Source: Lathyrus oleraceus
Lineage: Eukaryota; Streptophyta; Magnoliopsida; Fabales; Fabaceae
DNA length: 64,000 bases
Assembly (NCBI RefSeq): GCF_024323335.1
Contig: NC_066581.1
Span: 460,433,197-460,497,196, forward strand
Direction of reading: 5' to 3'
How positions within the stretch are numbered: the stretch's first letter is position 1; each line of letters begins with the position of its first letter. The translations under genes were made by a program, and so were the position numbers. This document shows, piece after piece, positions 24,076 to 34,683 of the stretch. Under the pieces are notes generated by a model that had not been told where the DNA came from, did not search any database, and saw nothing but the letters and a program-made list of their open reading frames with translations.

Positions 24076-25080
24076 TCATGTTCTCTCAAGCGTTGTGTAT
24101 CGAGACTCACAATCAGTGAATTTCTTACTCACGTAGTATATATCATATTCTTTCTTCCCTGATTCATCTTGCTGACCCAATACACAACCCATAGAGTCTT
24201 CAAGAATGGTCAAGTACATAATCAAGGGTCTCCCTTCCACCGGCGGAGACAAAATCGGAGGCTCAGGCAGATACTCTTTGATACTGTCAAAGGCCTTCTG
24301 GAAATCCTCGATCCAATCATGACATTGATCTTTTCGGAGGAGCTTGAATATTGGCGCACATGTGGCAGTCATGTGGGATATAAATCTGGAAATATAATTC
24401 AAGCGGCCAAGAAAACCTCGGACTTGCTTCTCAGTTTTGGGCGTAGGTATCTCTTGTAATGCTTTGACCTTGGAAGCATCAACTTCAATACCTCTTTCAC
24501 TGAAAATAAAGCCCAATAGCTTTCCGGAACGGACTCCAAATGTACACTTGTTCGGATTTTGGCGGAGTTTGTACTTCCTCAAACGCTGAAAAAGCTTCAA
24601 CAAGTGTTTTACATGTTCAACTTCCGTTCTCGACTTCGCAATCATATCCTCAACATATACCTCGAACTCCTTGTGCATCATATCATGAAACAAGGTAGTC
24701 ATAGCTCGTTGATACGTGGCTCCGGCGTTCTTCAAACCGAAGGGCATCACTCGATAACATAATGTTCCCCAAGGTGTGATGAATGTTGTCTTCTCCATAT
24801 CCTCGGGTGCCATTTTGATCTGATTATATCTGGAAAATCCGTCCATAAATGAGAAGACATTGAATTTAGATGTATCATCTACCAACATATCAATATGTGG
24901 TAGAGGAAAATTATCTTTCGGACTAGCTTTATTCAAGTCTCGATAGTCCACACACATTCGGACTTTTCCATCTTTCTTAGGCACGGGCACAATATTGGCC
25001 ACCCATTGAGGATATGTAGAAGTCACCAGAAACCCCGCATCAATTTGCTTCTGAACTTCTTCTTTAATCTTCACTACCAT
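24076..25080 (-). CDS. Ogre-2 reverse transcriptase and first RNase H (active-site change)
   Basis: A 334-residue frame with the RT blocks in order: KKDGKVRMCVDYRDLNKAS (~35-53), DNFPLPHID (~56-64), FSFMDGFSRYNQI (~76-88, carrying the first catalytic Asp80), then the motif normally read YVDDM, here YVEDM (Glu144). The RT connection follows (RGFLGRLNYISRFI) and the start of the RT-linked RNase H. RT copies element RNA into cDNA. The Asp-to-Glu change in the YxDD box should cripple it; Ogre-1 keeps YVDDM. The frame ends at a stop in place of a cysteine codon. The start shown is only the first Met-like codon; the domain begins further upstream. Confidence 0.92.
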   Translation of the reverse strand: MVVKIKEEVQKQIDAGFLVTSTYPQWVANIVPVPKKDGKVRMCVDYRDLNKASPKDNFPLPHIDMLVDDTSKFNVFSFMDGFSRYNQIKMAPEDMEKTTFITPWGTLCYRVMPFGLKNAGATYQRAMTTLFHDMMHKEFEVYVEDMIAKSRTEVEHVKHLLKLFQRLRKYKLRQNPNKCTFGVRSGKLLGFIFSERGIEVDASKVKALQEIPTPKTEKQVRGFLGRLNYISRFISHMTATCAPIFKLLRKDQCHDWIEDFQKAFDSIKEYLPEPPILSPPVEGRPLIMYLTILEDSMGCVLGQQDESGKKEYDIYYVSKKFTDCESRYTTLERT

Positions 25081-25451
25081 ATCATGATGATTTCTTCAGA
25101 GCTTTTACTTCACAGGAACACACTCAGGCTTCAAAGGCAGGAAATATTGCACAATATCAATATCCAGACCAGGCATGTCTTCATATGACCAGGCAAAGAC
25201 GTCGACATATTCTCATAGCAACTCAATCATCCCCTTCTTAACAGATTCTTCCAGGAGTGCCCCAATCTTCACTTCGTGAACACAATCCTCAGACCCCAAG
25301 TTGACTATTTCCAGATTCTCGAGATGTGGCTGAATGATCTTCTCTTCATGCTCAAGCAGACGGGTAATCTCATCAGGAATCTCTTCAACATCATCTTCTT
25401 CGGCCTCAAATACAGGGAACTCAAAGTTGGGAGATGGTGTTGGATCATTAT
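25081..25451 (-). pseudogene. Ogre-2 RT N-terminal extension, truncated
   Basis: Colinear with 30709-31160 of Ogre-1 (the acidic stretch and segment before the RT domain). Homology stops abruptly at GGATCATTAT near 25451, about 20 bp before the putative intron acceptor of Ogre-1. Everything 5' of this point (protease, gag, ORF1, leader) is deleted. Confidence 0.8.
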
Positions 25452-28234
25452 CTAACTCAAAACAGCATGGACTTGCACGATTTAAAGCTCAGCATCATCA
25501 GTGTTCAAAGATCAACAACAATAGCACAAGAATTTTAAGAAATAAGAGATTCAATTCAATGACCTCTTGAAGAAGCAGAACTGGAATTGATGGATTCACG
25601 CCTTGCAATGCTTAAACAGTCCTTCTATGATGCTTGTACAAGTGTTTGGGAAGAGGATTGAAGCTTAATTGTGCTTGATTCCACCAGAATTTCAATTTGC
25701 CATTGTTGCTTCCAAGCTTCATATGCTTCAATGCTGCACGATTTCCTTTGGATCTTCCTTCAAACTTGCTCACAAATGCTACCAGATGATGAATGGATCA
25801 AGAAAAGTGGCTTGTGTTTGAAGAATTTGCAAGAAAAAAAAATGAGAGAAAATTTTCAAGAATTTGGATCTAGATCTGAAAATGAATTGTTATTAGCTGA
25901 AAACAGTTATGATTTGTGTTATATACATCCTCCTAATCACTCTCCTAATCATGTTTAGGCAATGGTAATTGGAATTAGGGAAAATGGAGTGTATATGCAA
26001 ATTGGATATTTCACCTCTATGCATGGAATTATGATGAACAGTACACGAATTTAGCTTGAATTTCACTCAAAAAGTCATTTTGGAGCCAATGGTCATGGTA
26101 GAATGTGTGAACAATGCACCAATTTTAAACTTTAATTTTCCCTCCAAAAATCAAGTGAATTTCCAAATGATTATGTGATGATAATGCATGATTTGGAAAG
26201 CATAGGTCAAAACAAGAACAATGCAAAAAGAACCACTTAATTTGGACTTTTGGTTTGAAAGTTATGCCCATTTGAAGTTTCAAGTACACCTTGCCAAGAT
26301 TGATCCATATCTCTCCAACCACACATGAGAAATCCATGATCTTGGACTTTTTGGAAATGGGAGAGAAAGATCTTCAACTTTCATGTTGGACAAAATTTCA
26401 TTTGAAGCTTCCTTGATGATGTAATCTTGAGTTGAAAACCTTTCCATTTTTGGGAAATTCAAATTACAGGTCACCTGCTATTTTTGGAAAGTTTTGATCT
26501 GACTTCAAATTCTTCAATGTTGATGTTTGAAATGTCAAATGAGACTTGTTCCCATATGAATGAGGCATCTCTAACCATCTTCCACCTCCAAATCCATGGT
26601 TGAACTGACAATTGACTTCTGTTGACTTTTTAGGGTTTCAGATGATTTGATCATTGATTGATGAGCCTCTGAGCCTTCAATTCTTGGACAAACCACTCCA
26701 AAATGATTCTTGAATCATGTGAACTCATTATACCAAGCCTAGGGCTTTGATTCCATAGAAAATGCACTGGCTTGCTTGCACAACTGAATCTCCTGACCAG
26801 CCTTGCCAGATGACTTGATAGACTATGCAATGAACAATGCAATGTTAATGACTTAAAATGAAAATGTATATACAAAATGGGAGGTGCAAATTTGAGGTTC
26901 TACACATAGCATCTTTCATGTTGAGCAAAAGTGAAAATGATGAGTGGAAGAAGGTGAAAAATGGGCCTCAAGTTCAGGTCTCACCATTACAAAATGGTTG
27001 GGCCAGTTTGGCCTAAAATCTGCCTAGAGAATCAAGTCATGGTGCCCACTTTAGGGGAATGTATCTCTCAAACCATGGATCCAAATGAGATGTTTCCAAA
27101 AGCATGTGAAAGAGGACATGGCAAGGTACAATTGTTGTGGATAAAACATTTTCAAATGATGCCTTGAAGTGCAAGAAAACTGGCCAAGAAGTCTTGACAA
27201 ACTTTGAAGATTTTTGGACTTAGAAATTTTTCTAAGTGTCCTAAAAAAATGTCTCACTTTGACTAAGCATAACCTTCTCAATTTAAATCCAAATGGAGAA
27301 AACTTTATATCTCTAGAAAGCTTGGAACAAGACGAACAACTTTCATGTTGGAGAAATTTTAAAATGGAGCTTTTATCTTGATGGAAAATGGGCTTAAAGT
27401 GAGTGCAACAATCATGAAAACTTGCCCTAAATGGAAAGTCAACCATTTCCAAATTAAGTAACTTTTCCCATTCCTGATTAAATGGTGAATCCATGATCCA
27501 ACCTAGATCAAATTTCACATGTAGGCTCCCCTAGGCATGGATTTTGAGATTCCACTCTCAAAAAGTCCGAAGTTGACTTTTCTGGCCCCACAGTTGACTT
27601 TTCCCAAACTGTCTGATCCCCGATTCTAGTGATCAATTGAAGCACTTCTGGCTCAAATAAAAAGCTGATTTTTTTGTATGTAGACCATTGTGGACATATG
27701 GAGGGCCATGGAAAAGAGTTTCACCCAAAGAATCAGAAATAAACTGATTTTATACCAAACCTTAATTTTAGGGCAAAAATGATCAAGAACTGATTGCACT
27801 GCTTGCCAATGGATCTTTCTGAGATAGTGGTGAGTCTTCCTAGGCCAAAATGCCTATCTAATCATGACATGGATGAGCCCTTATACTTCCAACCAAACAT
27901 TGTCTGTTCTAGGTAGCCATGAAACCCTAATTTCTGATTAAATCCAGGTGAACACTCTAATAGCTCTGAATCCTTCACTGATGAACTGAGGACCATAATA
28001 AGATACCTGGACCCCCCTGAGACCCTTGAGACTTGTTTATTTAGAAAATGAAGTCCAATTCTCAATCTTGCTTTGTGTGGGCTCCTTCTGTTAAGGAGTG
28101 ATCAATCAAAATCTGATTTCCCGAGTCACTAATGCAGTATGCAATGAGTATGACCTAATATGATGCCAATGAAATGTGAAATATAATCCCATGCTTCCAG
28201 GAAACAAATGAAGGGTAAATTTTGGGGTATTACA
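25452..28234 (-). mobile_element. truncated Ty3/gypsy LTR (Tat-like), minus orientation
   Basis: The right end ...TTTTGGGGTATTACA is a typical LTR terminus (TGTAATACCCC on the minus strand) and resembles the solo LTR end at 48622. A TATA-like GTATATAA on the minus strand lies near 25919-25926. No coding domain is seen; the 155-residue frame at 27051-27518 matches nothing I know. The left end has no TG start and runs straight into Ogre-2 pol, so the LTR is truncated there. Confidence 0.6.
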
Positions 28235-29709
28235 CTAATGCAATGCATGACCAAACTTGTGTGTGCATGAACTTCGGTCCTCCATGCATGGGCCTGTACA
28301 GGCGCATGTGAGGCCCAAAACCAATTGCATTTGAGTGCTGAACACTAATGAATGAAGTTTGGACGTGCAAATGGCAAGGCAATGTAGTGTGCAAGAAGAT
28401 TTCACATGTTATGCATAACTAAACCTAAAACTTCACCTCTTCAAAAATGCCATTTGGAAAATTGAAACATAAGCATGTGGGTAATGGTTGGAAAGGTCTT
28501 GACATAAGGAACAAATGTTATGTTGAAAAAAATCCATTTGGAGTTGGGAAATATTAAAATCTGGCCATGAAGTTCAATGTACAAAACATGTATTTGAGAA
28601 TTTTTCCAAAATGGACCAACTTCAAGCCCTTCTGTTTCAATTATGCAAGCCTCAAATGACAAAACTGTAAACATAAATGTTATCAATATTTTCAAGACAA
28701 TTAATTTGGACTTAAATTTTGCATCATTTGAATTTTTTATGAGAAAGTTATGGGCACTTGAAGTTGGACTTTTTCACATGTATTATCACATGTATTTATT
28801 TTAGGATTATGAAATTTTGTCGAAAATAAAAATTGAATTAGACATCTTAAAATTTCCAATGCACTTGGTCTCACCTCAAAATCATAAAAAATAAAGGAGT
28901 TAGATCCTTGGGAAGTTGACCCAAAATTAGGGTTTCAGTCAAAATGACCTATAATGTTTTGAAATGAATGATGACCTTACAAGTTTCAAATGAATTTTGG
29001 ATGAACATGAAAGTTGTTCATAAGGTTCTTAAGAATATATTTTCTCTTGGGGTCATCTTCATTTGACAAACACAACAAATGTTATGTCTCAGTGGATTTC
29101 AAAATAGTCAGATGAAATGACTGATCAACTTCTCAAAGCCAAACTTCAAATATTGATGAATTAATGATTGAGGATACTCACATAGGCTCATATATGCATA
29201 AAATTATGAATGAAAGAACTTCCCTTGATTGTATTTGATCATGGGATGAGGTTGCTTCATGAGCAAGGCATAGTCAATGCATAGTTGAATTAGTGTTTCC
29301 TTGGGAAACAATCCTCAAGCCCTTTGGTTTATCTTGATCAAATTGACAAATTGAGATATTTGGGAGGCATATATGATGATTGAGAGCATTGGGAACCATT
29401 TTCATGCTTGCTTTCACTTTCATTTGGTCACTTCAATGGGTATAGGAGCCTCCTAGGAGCCTTGGGTCACATGACTGCTTGAGCTTCAAAACAAACAAAG
29501 TTAGTGACATATTTTTGTGCTTTTGGTTAGTAAAAAAACTAGGAAAAGCAATAATATACAATTCAAGCATGCTCGGTGGTCTCAAACCAACCCACACAAA
29601 TCCCAACCCAAGGGTAAAGGAGTCAAGATGCTACGATCCTTGAGGCAAATGCAAATGAGAAATGTTATGATGCAATGAGGGATCTTAGGGTCAAAATTAG
29701 GGTCTTACA
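28235..29709 (-). repeat. Ogre-2 5' LTR remnant (U3 only)
   Basis: Colinear with 16941-18444 of the Ogre-2 3' LTR, including CCTGTACAGG at 28293-28302. It ends in GGGTCTTACA, directly before the right target duplication. It is cut at CTAATGCAATGC, a few bases from where the TATA box stands in the 3' LTR. The promoter core, R and U5 are missing. Confidence 0.88.
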
Positions 29710-29714
29710 TGGAT
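29710..29714. repeat. target site duplication of Ogre-2, right copy
   Basis: TGGAT next to the LTR end at 29709; the partner is TAGAT at 13555-13559. Ogre-1 pol resumes here in the same reading direction. Confidence 0.85.
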
Positions 29715-29743
29715 ATCAACCAAGTCGTATGATTCAACATATA

Positions 29744-30220
29744 CTAGAGTAAACGCTTAGCGGCCCAAGCCAAAGCACAACATGTCTTCTCAAGCGTTGA
29801 GTACCGAGACTCACAATCAGTGAACTTCTTACTCAAGTAGTATATTGCATATTCTTTCTTCCCTGATTCATCTTGATGACCAAGACCAAAACCCATGGAA
29901 TCATCAAGCACCATCAAGTACATAATCAATGGTCTCCCTTTAACAGGCGGAGACAAAATCGGCGGCTTGGACAAATACTCTTTGATACAGTCAAAGGCCT
30001 TCTGGAAATCCTCGGTCCAATCATGACGCTGATCTTTCCAGAGGAGCTTGAATATAGGCGCACATGTGGCAGTCATGTGGGATATAAATCTTGAAATATA
30101 ATTCAAGTGGCCAAGAAAACCTCGAACTTGCTTCTCAGTTTTGGCCGCAGGCATCTCTTGTATTGCTTTGACCTTGGCAGGATCAACCTCAATACCTCTC
30201 TCGCTGACAATAAAGCCCAA
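29744..30220 (-). pseudogene. Ogre-1 RT connection and first RNase H
   Basis: A 158-residue frame: the RT thumb and connection (GFIVSERGIEVDPAKVKAI, VRGFLGHLNYISRFISHMTA) followed by the RT-linked RNase H (LIMYLMVLDDSMGFGLGHQDE, ...YYLSKKFTDCESRYSTLE). It is separated from the catalytic RT frame at 30262 by a frameshift. Its own end joins the part at 13559 across the Ogre-2 insertion. Its product would be the RT-associated nuclease of the pol polyprotein. Confidence 0.88.
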
Positions 30221-30261
30221 TAACTTGCCGGAACGGACTCCAAATGTACACTTGTTCGAAT

Positions 30262-30705
30262 TCAGCGAAGTTTGTACTTCCTCAAACGCTGGAAAAGCTT
30301 CAAGAAGTGTTCTACATGTTCAACTTCCATTTTTGACTTTGCAATCATATCATCAACATATACCTCGATCTCCTTATGCATCATATCATGAAACAAGGTA
30401 GTCATAGCTCGTTGATACGTGGCTCCGACGTTCTTCAAATCGAAGGGTATCACTCGAAAACAGAATGTTCCCCAAGGTGTGATGAATGTTGTCTTCTCCA
30501 TATCCTTGGGTGCCATTTTAATCTGGTTGTAACCGGAAAATCTATCCATAAATGAGAAGACATTAAATTTAGTTGTATTAAATACCAACATATCAATGTG
30601 TGGTAGAGGAAAATTGTCTTTTGGACTAGCTTTATTCAAGTCTCGATAGTCCACACACATTCGAACTTTCCCATCTTTCTTAGGCACGGGCACAATATTG
30701 GCCAC
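30262..30705 (-). pseudogene. Ogre-1 reverse transcriptase core (YVDD intact)
   Basis: A 147-residue frame with VPVPKKDGKVRMCVDYRDL, DNFPLPHID, FSFMDRFSGYNQIKMAP and the catalytic YVDDM near residues 117-121. All three metal-binding aspartates of the RT palm are present. A stop (tryptophan codon changed, near 30708) separates it from its N-terminal part, and a frameshift near 30262 from the connection domain. By residue conservation it is a better preserved active site than in Ogre-2, but it lies in a broken frame. Confidence 0.9.
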
Positions 30706-30708
30706 CCA

Positions 30709-31174
30709 TTAAGGATATGTAGAAGTCACCAGAAACCCCGCATCAATTTGCTTTTGAACTTCTTCTTTAATCTTCACTGCCATATCAGGATGAGTTCTTC
30801 TGAGCTTCTGCTTCACAGGCACACACTCAGGCTTCAATGGCAAGAAATGTTGCACAATGTCAGTATCTAGACCAGGCATGTCTTCATACGACCAAGAAAA
30901 GACATCGACATATTCTCGTAGCAACTCAATCAACCCCCTTCTTAACAGACTCTTCAAGGAGTGTCCCAATCTTCACTTCATAAACACAGTCTTCAGACCC
31001 CAAGTTAACTATTTCTAGATTCTCAAGATGCGGCTGAATGATCTTCTCTTCGTGCTCAAGCAGACGGGTAATCTCATCAGGAATTTCTTCAACATCATCT
31101 TCTTCTGCTTCAAATACAGGGAACTCAAAGTTGGGAGATGGTGTTGGATCATTATATTCAATGGGTTTGATCAA
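30709..31174 (-). pseudogene. Ogre-1 RT N-terminal extension
   Basis: Two overlapping frames (30926-31174 and 30709-30969) joined by a frameshift near 30940. The first is acidic (FEAEEDDVEEIPDEITRLL) and leads into the segment that precedes the RT in Ogre pol (WSYEDMPGLDTDIVQHFLPL). The reading frame runs into the intron-like spacer at about 31176, where CATCATGCAG on the minus strand would be a splice acceptor. Confidence 0.8.
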
Positions 31175-31407
31175 CCTGCATGATGATTTTGAGTATAAAA
31201 GAGATTTCAGAATTCAAGCAAGCCAAATCATTATGCAGATGAAAAGATTAATTTTATTCTCTTTTTTAGGGTTTTATGGAAAAATAATTCAAGCAAACCA
31301 ATTTCATGCAAAAAGCAAAAAGGAAAAATAATTTGGAAAAACAAACATTTAACATGTGATTATTGAATGAATATCATTGTATTAATCAAAATGTGGCAAT
31401 AATGTCA
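31175..31407 (-). other. intron-like spacer between protease and RT
   Basis: About 230 bp between the protease frame's stop and the RT frame. It is AT-rich and T-rich on the minus strand, and ends in a pyrimidine-rich stretch and CATCATGCAG before the RT frame resumes. Ogre elements are known to carry a spliced intron between protease and RT. A donor may lie within the last ~60 bp of the protease frame (GTTATATGTTC or GTTCATTTTG context), but I could not fix it by reading-frame logic. Confidence 0.5.
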
Positions 31408-32880
31408 TCACTTCTCCTTTTGGTATGGAAGAATGGTTTTCAAACAAAATGAACATATAACTGTTGGAACATCAACAGCGACCCAATTATTGCAGATGCC
31501 TCTAGGGATGACAAAGTTGTCGAGATCTTCCTCTTTATCATCTTCAACAATGGCAACAGCCTCTTGGTTTTCAATAGTGTGGATGAAACTTCCACTCTGG
31601 AACAGCCCACTCTCATTGGAAACACCGGAAGAGTACCATAAGCCAGCTCGGGATTTATTATCTTCCAACTTGATCATTTGGCCCAAACCAGTAGTTGCAC
31701 CATGCTCAATGGCCAACTTTGCATCGTTGTAGGAGACAAATGAAGAAAGTCCTTTCCTTGAAGGCTCAGCAATAGATAAGGCTTGGAACGGAGTTCCAAC
31801 CTCATCCTCAGCATCTATGTAGGAAAAGGAAGATAAATGGCTAACCAAGAGAGCCTTCTCTCCCCCTATCACCACCAACTTCTTATTCTTAAAGAATTTT
31901 AACTTCTGGTATACGGTGGATGTCACGGCACCTGCCTCGTGAATCCATGGTCTGCCAAGCAAACAGCTGTAAGACGGATGAATATTCATGACCTGGAAAG
32001 TGATATAAAAATCACTAGGTCCAATCTTGATCGGGAGTTCTACTTCGCCGATCACGGTTTTGCGCGATCCATCAAACGCCTTAACAACCACCCCACTCTG
32101 CCTCATGGGAGGCCCCTGGTATGAAAGTTTGGCCAGAGTGGATTTTGGAAATACATTAAGCGATGATCCGGTGTCCACCAACACATCGGACAAGGCATCA
32201 TCCTTATTGTTCATTGAAATGTGTAGAGCCAAATTATGGTCTTTTCCCTCCTCGGGAAGATCAGCATCACAAAAGCTCAAATTGTTGCAAGCGGTTATGT
32301 TTGCAACGATGCTATCAAACTGCTCAATAGTGACATTGTGGTCCACGTATGCCACGTCCAACACCCTCTGCAAAGCTTCACGGTGTGGCTCAGAATTCAT
32401 CAACAAAGATAACACATATATCTTTGATGGAGTTTGTAGCAGCTGATCAACAACGTTATATTCACTCCTTTTGATGAGCCTCAGCATCTCATCACAGTCC
32501 TCTCTCAAAGCGTCAAACTGGCCAACCGGGACAGGAGCTTTCACAGATTTATCAACAACAGGGTCAACACCCTTCATAACAGTAGTAGGATTGGAAGAAG
32601 AAGTCCCCACGGGACCGGCAAGATTAACAGCAGCAGTTCTTCTCAGGACATCTTCATGGGGTTTCGGCGGCGCCGAGAAAACACGACCACTACGGGTCAC
32701 ACCACTAACATCTGAGATACTCACCACAGAGGTGGAGGGCAACGACACCTCCTTCCCATCTTCTAGCATAACTGCGTTGTACCTGTAGGGAACAGCCTTG
32801 TTTGATGAATACGGGACAGGACCCGCTGGCTTGATCACAAGAGCTGGTGATACCTTCTTCTTGCTGCCATCATATTTCAC
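31408..32880 (-). CDS. Ogre-1 gag-pol junction and aspartic protease
   Basis: The longest frame of the window (490 residues). Residues 1-~120 are a low-complexity linker rich in Pro, Ser and Val. Residues ~120-220 are the helical pre-protease region common to Ogre and Tat (QLLQTPSKIYVLSLLMNSEP). The retropepsin follows: DTGSS at 236-240 with the catalytic Asp, and the second conserved block (SCLLGRPWIHEAGAV) at ~305-319. The enzyme would act as a dimer and cut the polyprotein. The frame is uninterrupted from linker to the putative intron, unlike gag before it and RT after it. The start is only where the frame opens after a break near 32880; gag reads into it. Confidence 0.93.
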   Translation of the reverse strand: MKYDGSKKKVSPALVIKPAGPVPYSSNKAVPYRYNAVMLEDGKEVSLPSTSVVSISDVSGVTRSGRVFSAPPKPHEDVLRRTAAVNLAGPVGTSSSNPTTVMKGVDPVVDKSVKAPVPVGQFDALREDCDEMLRLIKRSEYNVVDQLLQTPSKIYVLSLLMNSEPHREALQRVLDVAYVDHNVTIEQFDSIVANITACNNLSFCDADLPEEGKDHNLALHISMNNKDDALSDVLVDTGSSLNVFPKSTLAKLSYQGPPMRQSGVVVKAFDGSRKTVIGEVELPIKIGPSDFYITFQVMNIHPSYSCLLGRPWIHEAGAVTSTVYQKLKFFKNKKLVVIGGEKALLVSHLSSFSYIDAEDEVGTPFQALSIAEPSRKGLSSFVSYNDAKLAIEHGATTGLGQMIKLEDNKSRAGLWYSSGVSNESGLFQSGSFIHTIENQEAVAIVEDDKEEDLDNFVIPRGICNNWVAVDVPTVICSFCLKTILPYQKEK

Positions 32881-33030
32881 TACAATAGGCTCAGGAATTC
32901 TAAAAACAGGAGAAATAACATCAACTTTGTCCTCATCGCGATTTTGAAGTATCTCGATAATTCCCTAATCCAACATCTCTTGGATGTCCTTTCTAACTTG
33001 TCATCATCCTCTTTCATTGATAGTGCACAC

Positions 33031-33429
33031 CTAGCACCGATCATGGTCATGCTCATAGTGGTTGCGTTCACACAACAACTTATGCATCTCGACCAAAGAT
33101 TGCCTTATGTCATTGACATACAGGACTTTGTATTTACCAGGACAACCCTGGACCATATTCACAGCAGCTTTCCCATGCTCGGGCAATGGGTTCTTCTTAA
33201 CATTAGGACCTACGTCCTCGAAAAACAAAATACCGTTTCTCACAAGGTCTTGCACCTTGGTCTTCAACGGGTAACAATTTTCCACGTCATGTCCGGGAGC
33301 ACCAGAATGATATACATAATATAGATCAGGCTTGTACCACCATTGAGGATTGGTTGGTACAACAGGTGGGTCTCGTGGAGTAATCAATTTTCTATCGATC
33401 AGAGAAGGATATAGTTTAACACAAGTCAT
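33031..33429 (-). pseudogene. Ogre-1 gag C-terminal part with degenerate zinc knuckle
   Basis: A 132-residue frame. Residues ~35-60 read DLYYVYHSGAPGHDVENCYPLK, the modified zinc knuckle of Tat/Ogre gag. The first expected cysteine is Tyr38; His41, His47 and Cys52 remain. The knuckle normally binds element RNA during packaging. Downstream (32881-33030) the protein continues in shifted frames into the protease ORF. Confidence 0.8.
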
Positions 33430-34127
33430 CGGAATCGGATCAAAAGTGACCCTCTTCCTCTCGTAGTTGTTGGTACTGGTGTTATTGTTGTTTCGAGGCT
33501 GGTAGGCCTGTTATTGTGGATGATGTTTTTGTTGATATTGTTGTTGTTGTTGATGATGATGAACTTCTCGAAAGGGAGGTGTTATATGAGTCACCTAGTG
33601 TTGGTTAACGGCAGGGCGCACGTTCTTCCTCTTCACATAGGGTCTTCTCTTGATATGGGAGGACACAACATATGCCTCTCCCTCCTTCTTCTTCGCAAAG
33701 CTCCCACATCTCTTTGTTGAAGAGCTGTCTTCTTTGGATAGCCGTCCTTCACGGACTCCCTCTTCCAGTCTCATTCCCATATTCACCATTTCGATGAAGT
33801 CCGAGGGAGAACTGGCAATCATCCTCTCATAGTAGAAAGAGCTCAAAGTCTTTAGAAAGATCTTTGTCATCTCTTTCTTCTCTAGGATGGCACTATCTGA
33901 GTTGCCAATTCACGCCATCTTTGGGTGTACTCTTTGAAGGTCTCCTTGTCCTTCTGCTACATTGCCCTCAGTTGGTCCCCATCAGGAGCCATGTCCATAT
34001 TATATTTGTATTACTTGACGAAGGCCTCGCCAAGATCGTTGAAAGAGCGGATGTTCACACTCTCCAAACCCATGTACCACCGGAGCGCGGTGCCAGACAA
34101 ACTATCCTGGAAGTAATGGATAAGCAG
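33430..34127 (-). pseudogene. Ogre-1 gag middle region, frameshifted
   Basis: The only sizeable frame is 33595-33870 (91 residues), with a capsid-like helical stretch (SSFYYERMIASSPSDFIEMVNMGMRLEEGVREGRL) and then a basic, Ser/Lys-rich tail. Upstream of it (33871-34127) the typical gag capsid segment is readable only by switching frames around stops. It links the gag N-terminal part (34128) to the zinc-knuckle part (33429). Confidence 0.75.
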
Positions 34128-34673
34128 TTAGTCGTTGTCTGTTTGAGTTGACATCTTGCGAGCATACATCACAAGATGGCTGAGCGGGTATGTGTTCCCC
34201 TTATATTTCTCAAAGTCAGGCACTTTGAATTTGATAGGGATCTTAACATTGGGGATAAGGCACAAGTCAGTAGCACTTTTACCAAAGAGGTCCTTACCCC
34301 TCAGAGTCTTCAGTTCCTTGCGTAGCTCAAGGAATTGGTCTTTCATGTCGTCCATCTTTTCATAAACATCTGGGCCCTCAGATGGCTCAGAATGATAGAT
34401 GGTGTCTTCAACTCTTGGTAAGGTGTGCACAACGGGAGGTGGCACAGAAAGGACTGGGCTAGATGCCGGCAGAGAAGCAAGAGTAGGAGCAAAACCCTCA
34501 GGCACAAAGTTGGCGGGCATTCCCCACGGGAACCCGGCTGGCATAGGAGGCGCAAAATGGGCTGTTGCAGCAGGCACAATAGAGGTAGCAACCTCAAAAA
34601 TGACAGTCCTCTGGGGAGGAGTTGCAGGAGTCGACGAAGCTTGGCTCTGGGCAGCTAGCATTGACTCCATCAT
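34128..34673 (-). pseudogene. Ogre-1 gag N-terminal part
   Basis: A 181-residue frame. It is open upstream to about 34745, adding a short coiled-coil-like stretch (LEQENWDLKEEIARLTAM). The first ~90 residues are Pro/Ala-rich. The conserved gag entry follows: DLCLIPNVKIPIKFKVPDFE and then KYKGNTYPLSHLVMYARKM. Gag would form the virus-like particle in the cytoplasm. The frame ends with a stop in the capsid region. Confidence 0.85.
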
Positions 34674-34683
34674 GGCAGTCAGC

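Larger units (their letters stand above)
13560..29709 (-). mobile_element. Ogre-2, nested in Ogre-1, 5' half deleted
   Basis: A 16.2-kb minus-strand Ogre inserted in the pol gene of Ogre-1 (duplication TAGAT/TGGAT). From the right: a remnant of the 5' LTR (28235-29709), a truncated foreign LTR (25452-28234), then pol from just before RT (25451) through RNase H and integrase (22198), the 3' noncoding region (18445-22197) and the 3' LTR (13560-18444). The leader, primer site, ORF1, gag, protease and most of the 5' LTR are missing. By comparison with Ogre-1 that is roughly 8.3 kb. Confidence 0.9.

Noticed and set aside
24169..24762. plus-strand frames opposite the RT
   Set aside because: They are antisense shadows of the minus-strand RT frame and have no domain.
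25452..25456. CTAAC as left target duplication matching CTAAT at 28235
   Set aside because: The sequence left of it is Ogre-2 pol, not the LTR into which the right junction is set, and the following base does not start an LTR. The similarity is taken as chance.
27051..27518. 155-residue minus-strand frame in the truncated LTR
   Set aside because: No domain or low-complexity signal that I recognise. It lies in the U3 part of an LTR, where chance frames are common.
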